Shown: piece after piece, positions 53,763 through 62,114 of the stretch
How positions within the stretch are numbered: position 1 is the first letter of the stretch
Layout of the letters: every line of letters begins with the position of its first letter
Assembly: GCA_044226865.1 (NCBI GenBank)
Contig: JBGAGE010000007.1
Span: 248,001-312,000, forward strand
Reading direction: 5' to 3'
Source of the DNA: TMP-86 sp044226865
GTDB taxonomy: Bacteria; Pseudomonadota; Gammaproteobacteria; Steroidobacterales; Steroidobacteraceae
DNA: 64,000 bases
Notes under the pieces: generated by a model
What the model saw: the letters and a program-made list of their open reading frames with translations, nothing else
What the model was told of the DNA's origin: nothing
The model's database searches: none
Program-made: the position numbers and the translations under genes

Positions 53763-54831
53763 TCTGGCGCGGCATGTCCAGCTGCAGGTGCTGGGCACCG
53801 GCTGCAAGCTGCCGGGTAATCCGCTGACCACGGATGAATTGCTCGCGCACGCGCAGCGGCTGAGCGGAACGGCATCGACGGCCACCGCCGCAGCGATCGC
53901 GAAGCGCTTGGGCATCCACCGCCGCCACCTGGCCCGTCCGCTCGCTGCTGCGATCGAGGCACCGCGCGCGGCGGATCGGGCGCCGGCCCTGGCGGCCGCC
54001 GCCCTGCGCCACGCGCTGGCCGGCGCGCAACTGGAGCCGGCGGCACTGTCCTGGCTGGTGGGGCATACCACCACGCCGCACACCTGCCTGCCATCGAACA
54101 CCGCATGGGTGGCCGACGAGCTCGCCTTCGCCGGCGCGCATGCCGAGCTGCGCCAGGCGTGCACCGGCTTTGCTTCCGCCCTGCTGATGATGTCACCGCA
54201 TGTGGAGCAGCTGCGCGGTGTCGTCGCCATCGTCGGCAGCGAACTGGGCTCGACGCTGTTCGACTTCGGGGCCCTGGCAGAGGATCGCAGCCAATGGGTA
54301 AATCTCGTGCAGATGGGCGACGGCGCGGGCGCCATCGTCCTCGGTCCGCTCACCGGCCCACGGCAATCGCGAATCGAATTCGCCTTCTTCGGATGCCGCG
54401 GACTGGACACCCAGCCCGGCATCGGCCTGCCGGAAGGCGGATCAGGCAGCCCGGCGCTGAGCAAGGCATCCGTACCCCTGTTTCGCCACGACTTCGCAGC
54501 GGTCAGGCGCGACGGCCTCGAACTTTTGCGCGAAGGCATGATCACAATAGGCGCAGCCGGGTACTCATTCGATGACTTCGCGTGGATCATTCCGCACCAG
54601 GCCAATGGCCGCATGCGCGAGATCTGCCACAGCCGGCTGGGCCTGCCCGCCGAACGCATCGTGTGCGACGCCCATGAATTGGGGAACCTCGGCAGCGCGG
54701 CGATCTGGGTGAGCTTCGACCGGCTGCGCCGTTCGGGCCGGCTGCGCCCCGGTGAGCGTGTGCTGGTGTTGGGCGCGGAGGCCAGTAAATTCATGTTCGG
54801 GGGGTTTGTCTACACTCATGGCAGCAGCTAG
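53749..54831 (+). CDS. 3-oxoacyl-ACP synthase III-like (FabH-type) condensing enzyme
   Basis: The 360 aa protein has the thiolase fold of KAS III. The catalytic triad is visible: Cys138 in LRQACTGFASALL, His283 in WIIPHQANGRM and Asn313 in HELGNLGSAAIW. It starts VLGTGCKLPGNPLTTDELLA and ends with GERVLVLGAEASKFMFGGF. KAS III enzymes condense acyl-CoA or acyl starters. It is distinct from a housekeeping fabH and lies inside the diiron-ABC operon, which suggests a specialised acyl product. The start ATG lacks a clear ribosome site. Confidence 0.87.
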   Translation: MTSPDLARHVQLQVLGTGCKLPGNPLTTDELLAHAQRLSGTASTATAAAIAKRLGIHRRHLARPLAAAIEAPRAADRAPALAAAALRHALAGAQLEPAALSWLVGHTTTPHTCLPSNTAWVADELAFAGAHAELRQACTGFASALLMMSPHVEQLRGVVAIVGSELGSTLFDFGALAEDRSQWVNLVQMGDGAGAIVLGPLTGPRQSRIEFAFFGCRGLDTQPGIGLPEGGSGSPALSKASVPLFRHDFAAVRRDGLELLREGMITIGAAGYSFDDFAWIIPHQANGRMREICHSRLGLPAERIVCDAHELGNLGSAAIWVSFDRLRRSGRLRPGERVLVLGAEASKFMFGGFVYTHGSS

Positions 54832-55435
54832 GCCCGCGATCGAATTGTCCGGCGTCAGCAAGCGCTATGGCTCCCGACGTGTCCTCGATGGCGTGTCGCT
54901 CCAGGTTCCCTATGGCGCCTGCCACGCCTTGCTCGGCCCCAATGGCAGCGGCAAGTCCACGCTGCTGCGGATCCTCGCGGGCCTCATCGATGCCGACGGC
55001 GGCGCCATCATTCGCGATGTGGGCGAGACGGAGATCGGCTATGTGCCGCAGCAGTTCTGCCTCTACGATGAACTCACCGTCATGGAGAACCTGCAGTTCC
55101 AGGCGGGAATGCGCCGGCTTCCCAACGCGGGCAATGCGATCAACGCCGCCTCGCAGGAATTTTCGCTGACGGCGTTGGCGCGGCGGCGGGCCGCGCAACT
55201 GTCCGGCGGCGAGCGGCAACGCCTCATGCTGGCGGCGGCGCTGTTGCATGTGCCGCGGCTGGTATTGCTGGATGAGCCCACCGTGGCGCTGGACCGGACG
55301 GCGCGGGCGGGCCTGTGGACGCTGCTGGCGCAATTGACCTCACGCGGCACGGCCGTGGTGTTGACGACGCATGAACAGGACGATGCGGACCGCTGCGCGA
55401 CCGCCACCGTGATGGCCGAGGGCAAATCGACGTGA
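54818..55435 (+). CDS. ABC exporter ATP-binding protein
   Basis: The 205 aa ATPase is short but complete: Walker A LLGPNGSGKST, Q-loop (YVPQQFCLYDELTVMEN), signature LSGGERQRLMLAAAL, Walker B LVLLDEPTVALD and H-loop (LTTHEQDD). It belongs to the ABC-2 exporter group. ATG 54818 overlaps the condensing-enzyme gene by 14 bases, and its stop overlaps the permease start (GTGA). Confidence 0.9.
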   Translation: MAAARPAIELSGVSKRYGSRRVLDGVSLQVPYGACHALLGPNGSGKSTLLRILAGLIDADGGAIIRDVGETEIGYVPQQFCLYDELTVMENLQFQAGMRRLPNAGNAINAASQEFSLTALARRRAAQLSGGERQRLMLAAALLHVPRLVLLDEPTVALDRTARAGLWTLLAQLTSRGTAVVLTTHEQDDADRCATATVMAEGKST

Positions 55436-56505
55436 CCTCGCGCCTGGCCATGCTGGCCTGGAAGGAAGTGCTGCAGCTGCTCCGGGACCGCGCCACCCTG
55501 GCGATGCTGCTCGGCATTCCGCTGCTGCAGATCGTGCTGTTCGGCTGTGCCATCGAGCTCAATCCCAGTCATGTCAGTGTGGAACTGGTGGGCAACAACG
55601 AGCGCGTCGTGCAGCGCGTGAGTTCCATGATGCGCGGCGCCGGACTGTCGCTCGAGGTGCAACGCCGCGCCACGCTGGCCGAGGCACGCGCCGCGCAGTG
55701 GCGCGGCGAGGCACTGCTCGTGATCGACCTCGATGCGCGCCCGGTGCACGTCTACCTGGACGCCACCGATCCTATACTCGCCTCGCATGCGCGCGCGCAG
55801 ATCGAGAGCTTCGTGCGCTCCCTGGGTGATCCGTTGTCAGGGACCGACGAGGCGCCGCCGCCCGTGCATATCGAGGATCTCTACAACCCGGGGGCGCGCA
55901 CGCAACCCTTCATTCTCACCGGGCTCCTGGGGCTCATCCTCACCATGACGTTGATCGCGATGAGTGCGTTGAGCCTGGCGCGGGAGCGCGAACGCGGCAC
56001 GCTGGAAAACCTGCTGGTGCTGCGCACGACGGCGCTGGAGTTGGCGGTGGGAAAGCTGGCGCCGTACCTGTTGCTCGCCATCCTGCAGGCGGCTTTGGTG
56101 CTGGCGGTGACCTATTTCGGATTTCGCGTGCCGCAGCACGGATCACTGGTCCTGCTCACGCTGGCAACCTTGGTGTTCGCAGCGGCGAACCTGTCGCTCG
56201 GGTTTGCCTTCTCGGCGCTCGCCCGGCAGCAGATGCAGGCCATGCAGCTGTCGTTCTTTTATTTCCTGCCCTCGGCTTTGCTGTCGGGCTTCATGTTCCC
56301 ATTCGCCGCCATGCCGGGCTGGGCTCAGTCCATCGGAGAATGGCTGCCGCTCACGCATTACCTGCGCATCGTGCGCGGAGTGGCGCTGCGCGCCGTCGAC
56401 TCGTCGTTCGTCGGCACGCAGCTCTTGCCCATCATCCTGTTTGCCCTGGCCGCCGGCGGCCTGGGTGTGCTGGCCTGCCGGCTCTCGCTGCGCCAGTTGC
56501 GCTGA
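55432..56505 (+). CDS. ABC-2 type exporter permease
   Basis: The 357 aa permease has one N-terminal helix (LAMLLGIPLLQIVLFGCAIEL), a large extracytoplasmic domain (about 40-160), and a C-terminal block of five helices (FILTGLLGLILTMTLIAMSA onward) with GTLENLLVLRTTALELAVGK between the first two. This is the YhhJ/LptB-like ABC-2 layout. With the preceding ATPase it should export the product of the operon, or a related lipid, across the inner membrane. The start is a GTG overlapping the ATPase stop. Its stop directly abuts the converging RidA gene. Confidence 0.9.
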   Translation: MTSRLAMLAWKEVLQLLRDRATLAMLLGIPLLQIVLFGCAIELNPSHVSVELVGNNERVVQRVSSMMRGAGLSLEVQRRATLAEARAAQWRGEALLVIDLDARPVHVYLDATDPILASHARAQIESFVRSLGDPLSGTDEAPPPVHIEDLYNPGARTQPFILTGLLGLILTMTLIAMSALSLARERERGTLENLLVLRTTALELAVGKLAPYLLLAILQAALVLAVTYFGFRVPQHGSLVLLTLATLVFAAANLSLGFAFSALARQQMQAMQLSFFYFLPSALLSGFMFPFAAMPGWAQSIGEWLPLTHYLRIVRGVALRAVDSSFVGTQLLPIILFALAAGGLGVLACRLSLRQLR

Positions 56506-56967
56506 TCACTTCAACGTCGCGATGCACTCGATTTCGACACTCGCACCCAGCGCAAGGCCGGTGGCGCCCATGGCGCTGCGCGCGGGGAAATGCTTGGTGA
56601 AGTACGGCGCATAGACGGCATTCATTTTGCTCCACTCCGACATGCGCGCCATCATCACGGTGCACTTCACCACGTTGTCCAGCGAGGACCCATTGGCCTC
56701 GAGCACGGACTTGATGTTCTCCATGGCCTGCTTGGTCTCTGGCTCGATGCCACCCGGCACCAGCTCGAGCGTGTCCGGCTTCACGCCAATGTTGCCCGAC
56801 AGATAGAGCATGGACCCGACGCGCACGGCTTCCGAGAACGGCAACTTCTGCTTGATGGTTTGTTCGGAGGCCAGGTATTGCACCTGCGGGGCTGACGCGT
56901 GGTCGGCGGCGACGGCGGCGCTGGTGTTGAGAATGAGACAAGCCATGCAGGCAACGTTGAATTTCAT
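56506..56967 (-). CDS. Exported RidA-family protein
   Basis: The 153 aa protein has a signal peptide (CMACLILNTSAAVAAD) before a complete RidA/YjgF domain: PFSEAVRVGSMLYLSGNIG, ETKQAMENIKSVLEANG, VVKCTVMMARMSEW, and PARSAMGATGLALGASVEIECIA near the end. The Arg in PARSAM is where RidA holds its imine-binding Arg. Cytoplasmic RidA deaminates reactive enamines and imines; a periplasmic version is less typical. Its ATG overlaps the cold-shock gene stop (ATGA). Confidence 0.88.
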   Translation of the reverse strand: MKFNVACMACLILNTSAAVAADHASAPQVQYLASEQTIKQKLPFSEAVRVGSMLYLSGNIGVKPDTLELVPGGIEPETKQAMENIKSVLEANGSSLDNVVKCTVMMARMSEWSKMNAVYAPYFTKHFPARSAMGATGLALGASVEIECIATLK

Positions 56968-57263
56968 GAATACTCCTGTGACTGGGTCAAACCATGATGC
57001 GCCATTAAACCGCCCTGGCGGCTCAATTGCACCATTGGCTTTCGCAAGGTACGCCGTCGTGGTCGCCGTCCATCCGGCCCGGGCTCGATCTCGAAGGAGA
57101 TGAGTTCACCCACCTGCGGCCGGTTCCCACCGCGCGGAAATGCGGAAATGTGAACGATGAGTTCCGCTCCGCCCCCGGCCGGTTCGATGTAGCCGAAGCC
57201 GCGAACGTCCATCCACCTTTTCAACGTGCCGCGGGTTCTCAAGCGACGCCAACCATTGTCCAA
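56964..57263 (-). CDS. Cold-shock domain protein
   Basis: The 99 aa product has a cold-shock fold with the RNA-binding motif DVRGFGYIEP and the second motif LIVHISAFPRGG. GELISFEIEPGPDGRRPR follows, then a short tail. It would bind single-stranded nucleic acid in the cytoplasm. The frame starts with a TTG at 57263, the first start after a stop; a later TTG is possible. It is translationally coupled to the RidA gene. Confidence 0.72.
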   Translation of the reverse strand: MDNGWRRLRTRGTLKRWMDVRGFGYIEPAGGGAELIVHISAFPRGGNRPQVGELISFEIEPGPDGRRPRRRTLRKPMVQLSRQGGLMAHHGLTQSQEYS

Positions 57264-57387
57264 GGTCGTTCATGCAACGGGTATTCCCTCCCACGGCAGC
57301 GACGCGCCCGGTGAGCGAATGCCACGCGCATGAGTGCCGCAACCACGAAAGGTTGCGCTGCCATCGCACATGATCGAAGCTGCATCC

Positions 57388-57600
57388 ATGAATCGAACAC
57401 TCGGCCCCTGGCGCTGCTGGGCATTGGTCGTCGGCGGGACCATCGGGTCCGCCATCTACATGATGCCGGCGATGATGGTGCCCTACGGTGGCCTGGGGTT
57501 GCTCAGCCTGTTGGCGGCGACCGTTGGAGCCATGGCGGTGGGGCTGATGTTCGCGAACCTGTCGCGGCACGTGGCGGTACGCCGCGCGCGGCCGGGTTGA
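57388..57600 (+). pseudogene. N-terminal remnant of an amino-acid/polyamine antiporter
   Basis: The 70 aa product has GPWRCWALVVGGTIGSAIYMMPAMMVPYGGLG, which is the start of APC-superfamily antiporters of the AdiC/PotE type, with the helix 1 GTIGSAI substrate loop. It ends after two helices, whereas the family has about 450 aa, and the following DNA shows no continuation in any frame. It is likely a truncated remnant. Confidence 0.65.
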
Positions 57601-57639
57601 GGCACTGGCCGGGCAACCGAGGCGGCCGCCATGCGGCGC

Positions 57640-58293
57640 TCATCGCCGGAAGTACGCCCCCGCATCGAAGCTCGCCACCCACTCTGGCCGGAAGATCACC
57701 GCGGTCGACATGACCATGCCGTTGATGGTGCCCTGTGCAAATCCCAGCATGAGCAGCAGGACCGCATAGTCGCGCACGACTGCGGCCGCGGGCAGGCTGC
57801 CCAGGGCAGCGAGCAGCGCGAGCCGGCCCGCGCCCGACAGCAGGAAGGCGAGGATGGAGCCCGCGAAGACCGTGCCGAAGAAATAGATGGCGAAGTGCCG
57901 CGGCAAGCGGCGCGCCAGCTCACGATGCAACAGCGTGATGAATCCTGCTGGCAACGCTACATCGAACAGGAAGTAGTCCGGCCAATTCATCCATTGATTC
58001 GAACCGTGGAACAGGCAGGCGATTCCAATGGCGATGCCGTTGGCAATGAGGGCGAGCGCCCAGCCATGCATCAGCGTCATGGCCGCGACGATCAGGAGTT
58101 GCAGGGGCAGGCCCGGCGCGGCATCGATGCGCAGCCAGGTAATGAGCGCCGTCACCAGCAGGCTCACGCCCCAGACGTGTTGCCGGTCAGGGTGTCCCTC
58201 GAGCCAGGCGCGCCAGGGAGCACGCCACAGGGCAGTGACGAACAGGGCGCCGGCGGCGGCGGCCATCAGGATCTGGATGGAGAATTGATTCAT
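57640..58293 (-). CDS. Predicted membrane protein of the COG3235 (CbiM-like) type
   Basis: The 217 aa protein has about six hydrophobic helices. It has LLVTALITWLRIDAAPGLPLQ and TLMHGWALALIANGIAI in the first half, and INGMVMSTAVIFRPEWVASFD at the end, a motif of this CbiM-like family. The family is thought to be a permease related to energy-coupling-factor components. No partner gene lies nearby. It is divergent from the AraC-type gene. Confidence 0.75.
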   Translation of the reverse strand: MNQFSIQILMAAAAGALFVTALWRAPWRAWLEGHPDRQHVWGVSLLVTALITWLRIDAAPGLPLQLLIVAAMTLMHGWALALIANGIAIGIACLFHGSNQWMNWPDYFLFDVALPAGFITLLHRELARRLPRHFAIYFFGTVFAGSILAFLLSGAGRLALLAALGSLPAAAVVRDYAVLLLMLGFAQGTINGMVMSTAVIFRPEWVASFDAGAYFRR

Positions 58294-58505
58294 GCCTGCG
58301 CGTCAGCCACGATGCACCTGCCGGTCCCACTCCTGCGCATCATAATGCCCCTTGGACTCGGCGATCAGGCCATCCGGTTCGATTATCCTATCCTCGTGCC
58401 CACTGATGCGCACTGGGTTGCCCGTACCACGCGGCCACATCACCGGCGCGATACGCACGGTGCTATGGTCACGCCACGAACCAGGAGGAATCGAGGTCCG
58501 CTGAG

Positions 58506-59219
58506 ATGCCAGCCGCCAACCTGCTCCTTTCCACTCAGGCCGGGCTTCGCGGCGTCATGTACGTTCGCTTCAAGCCCGAAGCCAGCCGGCTCGCGATGCC
58601 GGATGTGTGCTGCGACCTGGTCTGGGTTCGCGAGAAGCTGTACGTCTCGGGTCCCGCCACTCGTGGCCAGCCCATCAGTTGGCCCGGGGAGGAAGTAACC
58701 CTTCTGAACATCGATCCCCTCGTGGCCCGCGACTGGCTGGGTGTGCCGATGAAGCACCTGGTGGATCACCGCATCGAACTGCGCGACATCGACGCGGCGC
58801 GCGCGCCACCGCTCGAGGAGCTGTTTCACGCCGGCATGGCCGGTGGCCTCGTGGACGCGACGCTCGCACATCAGTCCCCGCCTGCGCGCATCGCAACGGC
58901 GGCGCAGGCGATCCGCCGCGGCATTTCGCTCGAATCCGCGGCGTCGCAAGTGGGATTGTCGGGGCGACAACTCGAGCGCCTGTTTGATGATCAACTGGGG
59001 ATTTCACCGCGTCTCTACCGTCGCATCCTGCGGTTGCGAGCCGCGCTACAGGATATCGCCGCCGGTGAGAGTCTCGCGGGCGCATCGGCCGCAGCCGGCT
59101 ATGCCGACCAGGCGCATTTCACGCGCGACGTGCGCACCTTCATGGGCACGAACCCCGGTAACGTTGCGCGGCGTGTCGGAAAGGTTCAAGACACCCTCGC
59201 CTACGCGCGCGAATACTGA
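58506..59219 (+). CDS. AraC family transcriptional regulator
   Basis: The 237 aa protein has a C-terminal AraC DNA-binding domain with two helix-turn-helix units. ISLESAASQVGLSGRQLERLF is the first, and LAGASAAAGYADQAHFTRDVR is the second, followed by FMGTNPGNV. The N-terminal domain (about 1-120, with PDVCCDLVWVREKL) should sense a ligand; it is a DUF6597-like type. The ATG at 58506 follows AGGAGGAA. It is 31 bases before the SnoaL-like gene, which may be its target. Confidence 0.9.
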   Translation: MPAANLLLSTQAGLRGVMYVRFKPEASRLAMPDVCCDLVWVREKLYVSGPATRGQPISWPGEEVTLLNIDPLVARDWLGVPMKHLVDHRIELRDIDAARAPPLEELFHAGMAGGLVDATLAHQSPPARIATAAQAIRRGISLESAASQVGLSGRQLERLFDDQLGISPRLYRRILRLRAALQDIAAGESLAGASAAAGYADQAHFTRDVRTFMGTNPGNVARRVGKVQDTLAYAREY

Positions 59220-59250
59220 GACCCTCCGTTTCGCAACGAACGGGAGTCTT

Positions 59251-59793
59251 ATGAAATGGATGCTCGTTTTGGCATGCCTGGCCATGGGGACAACGGCGAT
59301 GGGTAGTTCCGAGAAGTCCGGTACGTCGGCGCGCAACGTCCAGATCGTCAAGGCCTGGGCGGAAGCCCTGGAACGGGGCGATCGCATCGGGGCGGAACAG
59401 TTCTTGAGCGAGGACACGCGCAATTTCGGGCGCACCGTCGGGCGTGAGGGGTATCGGCGGGTATGGGATGACATCTACACCACATTCCCGGATTGGAAGA
59501 TGGAGATCGTGGACCTGGTGGCCACGGGAGACTCGGTGATCTTGCGCGCCCAGGTGTCGGCCACCCATCGAGGCGTGGGCCGGCTTCCGATCAACGGCGG
59601 ACTGCTCGTGGGCGTGCAGCCCACCGGTAGGCATTTCGAGGTGCAGCACATCCACTGGTTCAAATTGCGCGACGGCAGGATCACCGACCATTACGCCACG
59701 CGCGATGACATCGGCATGATGCAGCAGCTAGGGCTGCTGCCCGAAGTTGGCCGGCCGGATGTGAAGCCGCAGGCTGAGGTGCAGGCACGCTGA
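59251..59793 (+). CDS. Exported SnoaL-like (ester cyclase-type) protein
   Basis: The 180 aa protein starts with a signal-like segment (MLVLACLAMGTTAMGSSEK) and has a cone-shaped SnoaL-like domain: VKAWAEALERGDRIGAEQFL, YRRVWDDIYTTFPDWKMEIV, HIHWFKLRDGRITDHYATRD and MMQQLGLLPE at the end. ATG 59251 follows CGGGAG. The catalytic acid cannot be located. The AraC gene upstream probably controls it. Confidence 0.83.
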   Translation: MKWMLVLACLAMGTTAMGSSEKSGTSARNVQIVKAWAEALERGDRIGAEQFLSEDTRNFGRTVGREGYRRVWDDIYTTFPDWKMEIVDLVATGDSVILRAQVSATHRGVGRLPINGGLLVGVQPTGRHFEVQHIHWFKLRDGRITDHYATRDDIGMMQQLGLLPEVGRPDVKPQAEVQAR

Positions 59794-59894
59794 GCATGCC
59801 CCGAAGCGCCGCCGGGGAAGCGTCACCTCGAGCGCGTGCCCGGCGGGTGTCCCTGCGGGATTCCCAACGCCATCCCCTTCAGCCATCATGGCGC

Positions 59895-61043
59895 ATGAAC
59901 ATCACACGCCGCTCCTGCTTGCTCCTGGCCGCCGCTGCCGCCTGCCGTCCCGCGCTGAGTGCGGCCGCCAAGGCCGATCCAGGCAAACCGCCCGCCATCG
60001 ATGACTGGATCGTGATCAACACGCTGGGCGGCTTGGCAGACCCGAATGAGCCCGCGAGCGCCAATCCCGGTGATGAAGCCCCCGTCGTCACCGCGCGCAT
60101 GATCGCCGATGCACATCGCTCGGGCATCACCGCGGTCAACCAGACCATCGGCTACGTGTTCGGCAAGGGCGACCCCTTCACGCAAACCGTCCGCGCCATC
60201 GAGGAGTGGAACAAGGTCATCGCCGCGCATCCCGGTGATCTGCTGAAAGTGCTCACCACCGCCGACATCCACCGCGCCAAGACGCAGAAAAAGCTCGGCA
60301 TCATCTATGGCTTCCAGAACGCGGCCATGCTGGGCGACAAGGCGGTGCGCGTGGATTTCTTCGCCGAGCTCGGCGTGCGCATCATCCAGCTCACGTACAA
60401 CCCGGCCAACGCCTTGGGCGGCGGATCGATGGATCCCGCAGGTACCGGATTGACGCCGTTCGGGCATGAAGTGGTCGAGCGCCTCAACGCGCAGCGGGTG
60501 ATCGTGGATCTTTCCCACAGCGGACGGCAGATCTGCCTCGACGCGGCGCGAGCCTCACGCCGGCCCATCGCCATCACCCACACGGGTTGCCGTGCGCTCA
60601 TCGACCTGCCGCGCAACAAGACCGACGAGGAATTGAAGCTGGTCGCCTCCAGGGGCGGTTACGTGGGCATCTACTTCATGCCCTTCCTCGCCAAGGGACG
60701 CAACGCCACGGTCGAGGACGTGGTGAGTCATGTCGAGCACGCCGTGTCGGTCTGCGGCGAGGACCACGTGGGCATTGGCACCGACGGGCCCTTCTCCGGC
60801 ATCGACGACATGGAGCGCTACCAGCGGCATCTTGCCGAGGAGCATGCGCAACGCAAGGCGGCCGGCATTGCCGCACCCGGCGAGGCGCCGGGCATCATGC
60901 CCTTTGCGGTGGGCCTGATCGGGCCCGAACAAATGCGCACCCTGGCCCAGGCGCTGCACGCGCGCGGCCACACGACGCGACGCATCGAGAAGATCCTTGG
61001 AGGGAATTTCCTGCGCTATGCGCGCGAGGTGTGGGGCGCCTGA
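59895..61043 (+). CDS. M19-family dipeptidase homologue with altered metal site
   Basis: The 382 aa protein has a Tat-like or Sec signal (MNITRRSCLLLAAAAA). The body aligns with membrane dipeptidases: VIVDLSHSGRQ and AITHTGCRALID supply two His ligands, and VGIGTDGPF the late Asp. The first ligand pair (HxD in most members) is replaced by VINTLGG, and the bridging Glu is replaced in IYGFQNAAML. It may use another metal site, have lost activity or hydrolyse another substrate. ATG 59895 starts at the signal peptide. Confidence 0.8.
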   Translation: MNITRRSCLLLAAAAACRPALSAAAKADPGKPPAIDDWIVINTLGGLADPNEPASANPGDEAPVVTARMIADAHRSGITAVNQTIGYVFGKGDPFTQTVRAIEEWNKVIAAHPGDLLKVLTTADIHRAKTQKKLGIIYGFQNAAMLGDKAVRVDFFAELGVRIIQLTYNPANALGGGSMDPAGTGLTPFGHEVVERLNAQRVIVDLSHSGRQICLDAARASRRPIAITHTGCRALIDLPRNKTDEELKLVASRGGYVGIYFMPFLAKGRNATVEDVVSHVEHAVSVCGEDHVGIGTDGPFSGIDDMERYQRHLAEEHAQRKAAGIAAPGEAPGIMPFAVGLIGPEQMRTLAQALHARGHTTRRIEKILGGNFLRYAREVWGA

Positions 61044-61220
61044 GGGACTCGACGCATGCATGACCTGCCAACCGAATGGAGCGCGCTGTGCGCGCTGGTG
61101 CTTCTGCCGGGGCTGCGGCATGGCATCATCGGCATGGTGCCCGAGAGCTGGGTGGCGCCGGCCTGGCTGGAAGCCACCGGCTGACCGCGCGAGACTCGCG
61201 CGATCAGCCGTTGCAACGCA

Positions 61221-62114
61221 TCAGGTGATCGACGCCTCGTAGATGCTCTGGATCGAGTCGTTCAGCGCCGCATCGAATTGCGCATCGGTCTGCTGCGCGC
61301 TCAGGCCTTCGGCCAATGCACGCGAGAAGCTGGCCACCATGCCGTGCTGCTTGGCGAGTTTCTTGTTGGCCTCGGCGCGGGAGTAGCCGCCGGACAGCGC
61401 CACCACCTTGAGCACGCGCGGGTGCTTGACGAAGTCGGCGTACAGGTCGTCTTCATTGGGCAGCGTGAGCTTGAGGATCACGTCCTGTCCGGCGGACAGC
61501 GCATCCAGGCCCTTCTTGAGCGCCACTTTCAGGATCTTCTCCGCGCCGGCCTTGTCGGGGCAGTGGATATCCACCTCGGGCTCGACGATGGGCACGAGGC
61601 CCGCGCCGATGACCTGCCGCGCCACCTCGAACTGCTGGTCCACCACTTTCTGGATGCCGGCGGCATTCGCCTGCTTGATGACCGAGCGCTCCTTGGTGCC
61701 GAAGATGCCCTTGGACTTCGCCTTCTTGAGCAGCGCATCCAGGCCCGGGTTGGGCTTCATCACCTGCACGCCGTCGGCTTCGTCGGCCAGGCCCTTGTCG
61801 ATCTTCAGGAACGGCACCACGCGCTTGCCCTTCCACAGGTAGTCGGCGGTGGGCATGCCTTGCATGTCACGGTCCATGGTGGCCTCGAACAGGATCGCGC
61901 CGAGGATGCGATCACCGTTGAAGGCGGGGCTGGCGACGATGCGCGTGCGCATGGCGTGCACCATGTCCATCATCTGCGCCTCGCCCGAGTACGCGGTCTC
62001 GGGAACGCCGTAGAGCTTCAGCGCCTTGGGCGTGCTGCCGCCGCTCTGGTCGAGCGCCGCGATGAAGCCGGTTTGGGTGCGAAATTTTGTCTTCTGTTGT
62101 TCGAAATGGCTCAT
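61221..62114 (-). CDS. Fructose-bisphosphate aldolase class I
   Basis: The 297 aa protein is a bacterial class I aldolase: TGFIAALDQSGGSTPKAL at the start, AILFEATMDRDMQG, FLKIDKGL, LVPIVEPEVDIHCPDKAG, DVILKLTLPNEDDLY (with the Schiff-base Lys) and VVALSGGYSRAEANKKL. It cleaves fructose 1,6-bisphosphate in glycolysis or makes it in gluconeogenesis. I chose ATG 62114 (MSHFEQQKTKF); a TTG at 62153 is upstream. It is monocistronic. Confidence 0.94.
   Translation of the reverse strand: MSHFEQQKTKFRTQTGFIAALDQSGGSTPKALKLYGVPETAYSGEAQMMDMVHAMRTRIVASPAFNGDRILGAILFEATMDRDMQGMPTADYLWKGKRVVPFLKIDKGLADEADGVQVMKPNPGLDALLKKAKSKGIFGTKERSVIKQANAAGIQKVVDQQFEVARQVIGAGLVPIVEPEVDIHCPDKAGAEKILKVALKKGLDALSAGQDVILKLTLPNEDDLYADFVKHPRVLKVVALSGGYSRAEANKKLAKQHGMVASFSRALAEGLSAQQTDAQFDAALNDSIQSIYEASIT

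Noticed and set aside
58370..58400. GGTTCGATT string resembling a tRNA T-loop
   Set aside because: The flanking bases do not form a T-stem and no acceptor or anticodon arm is visible.
61044..61220. Cys-rich small frame between the M19 gene and the aldolase gene
   Set aside because: It lacks a ribosome site and a start near the previous gene, and its composition looks like out-of-frame GC-rich DNA.
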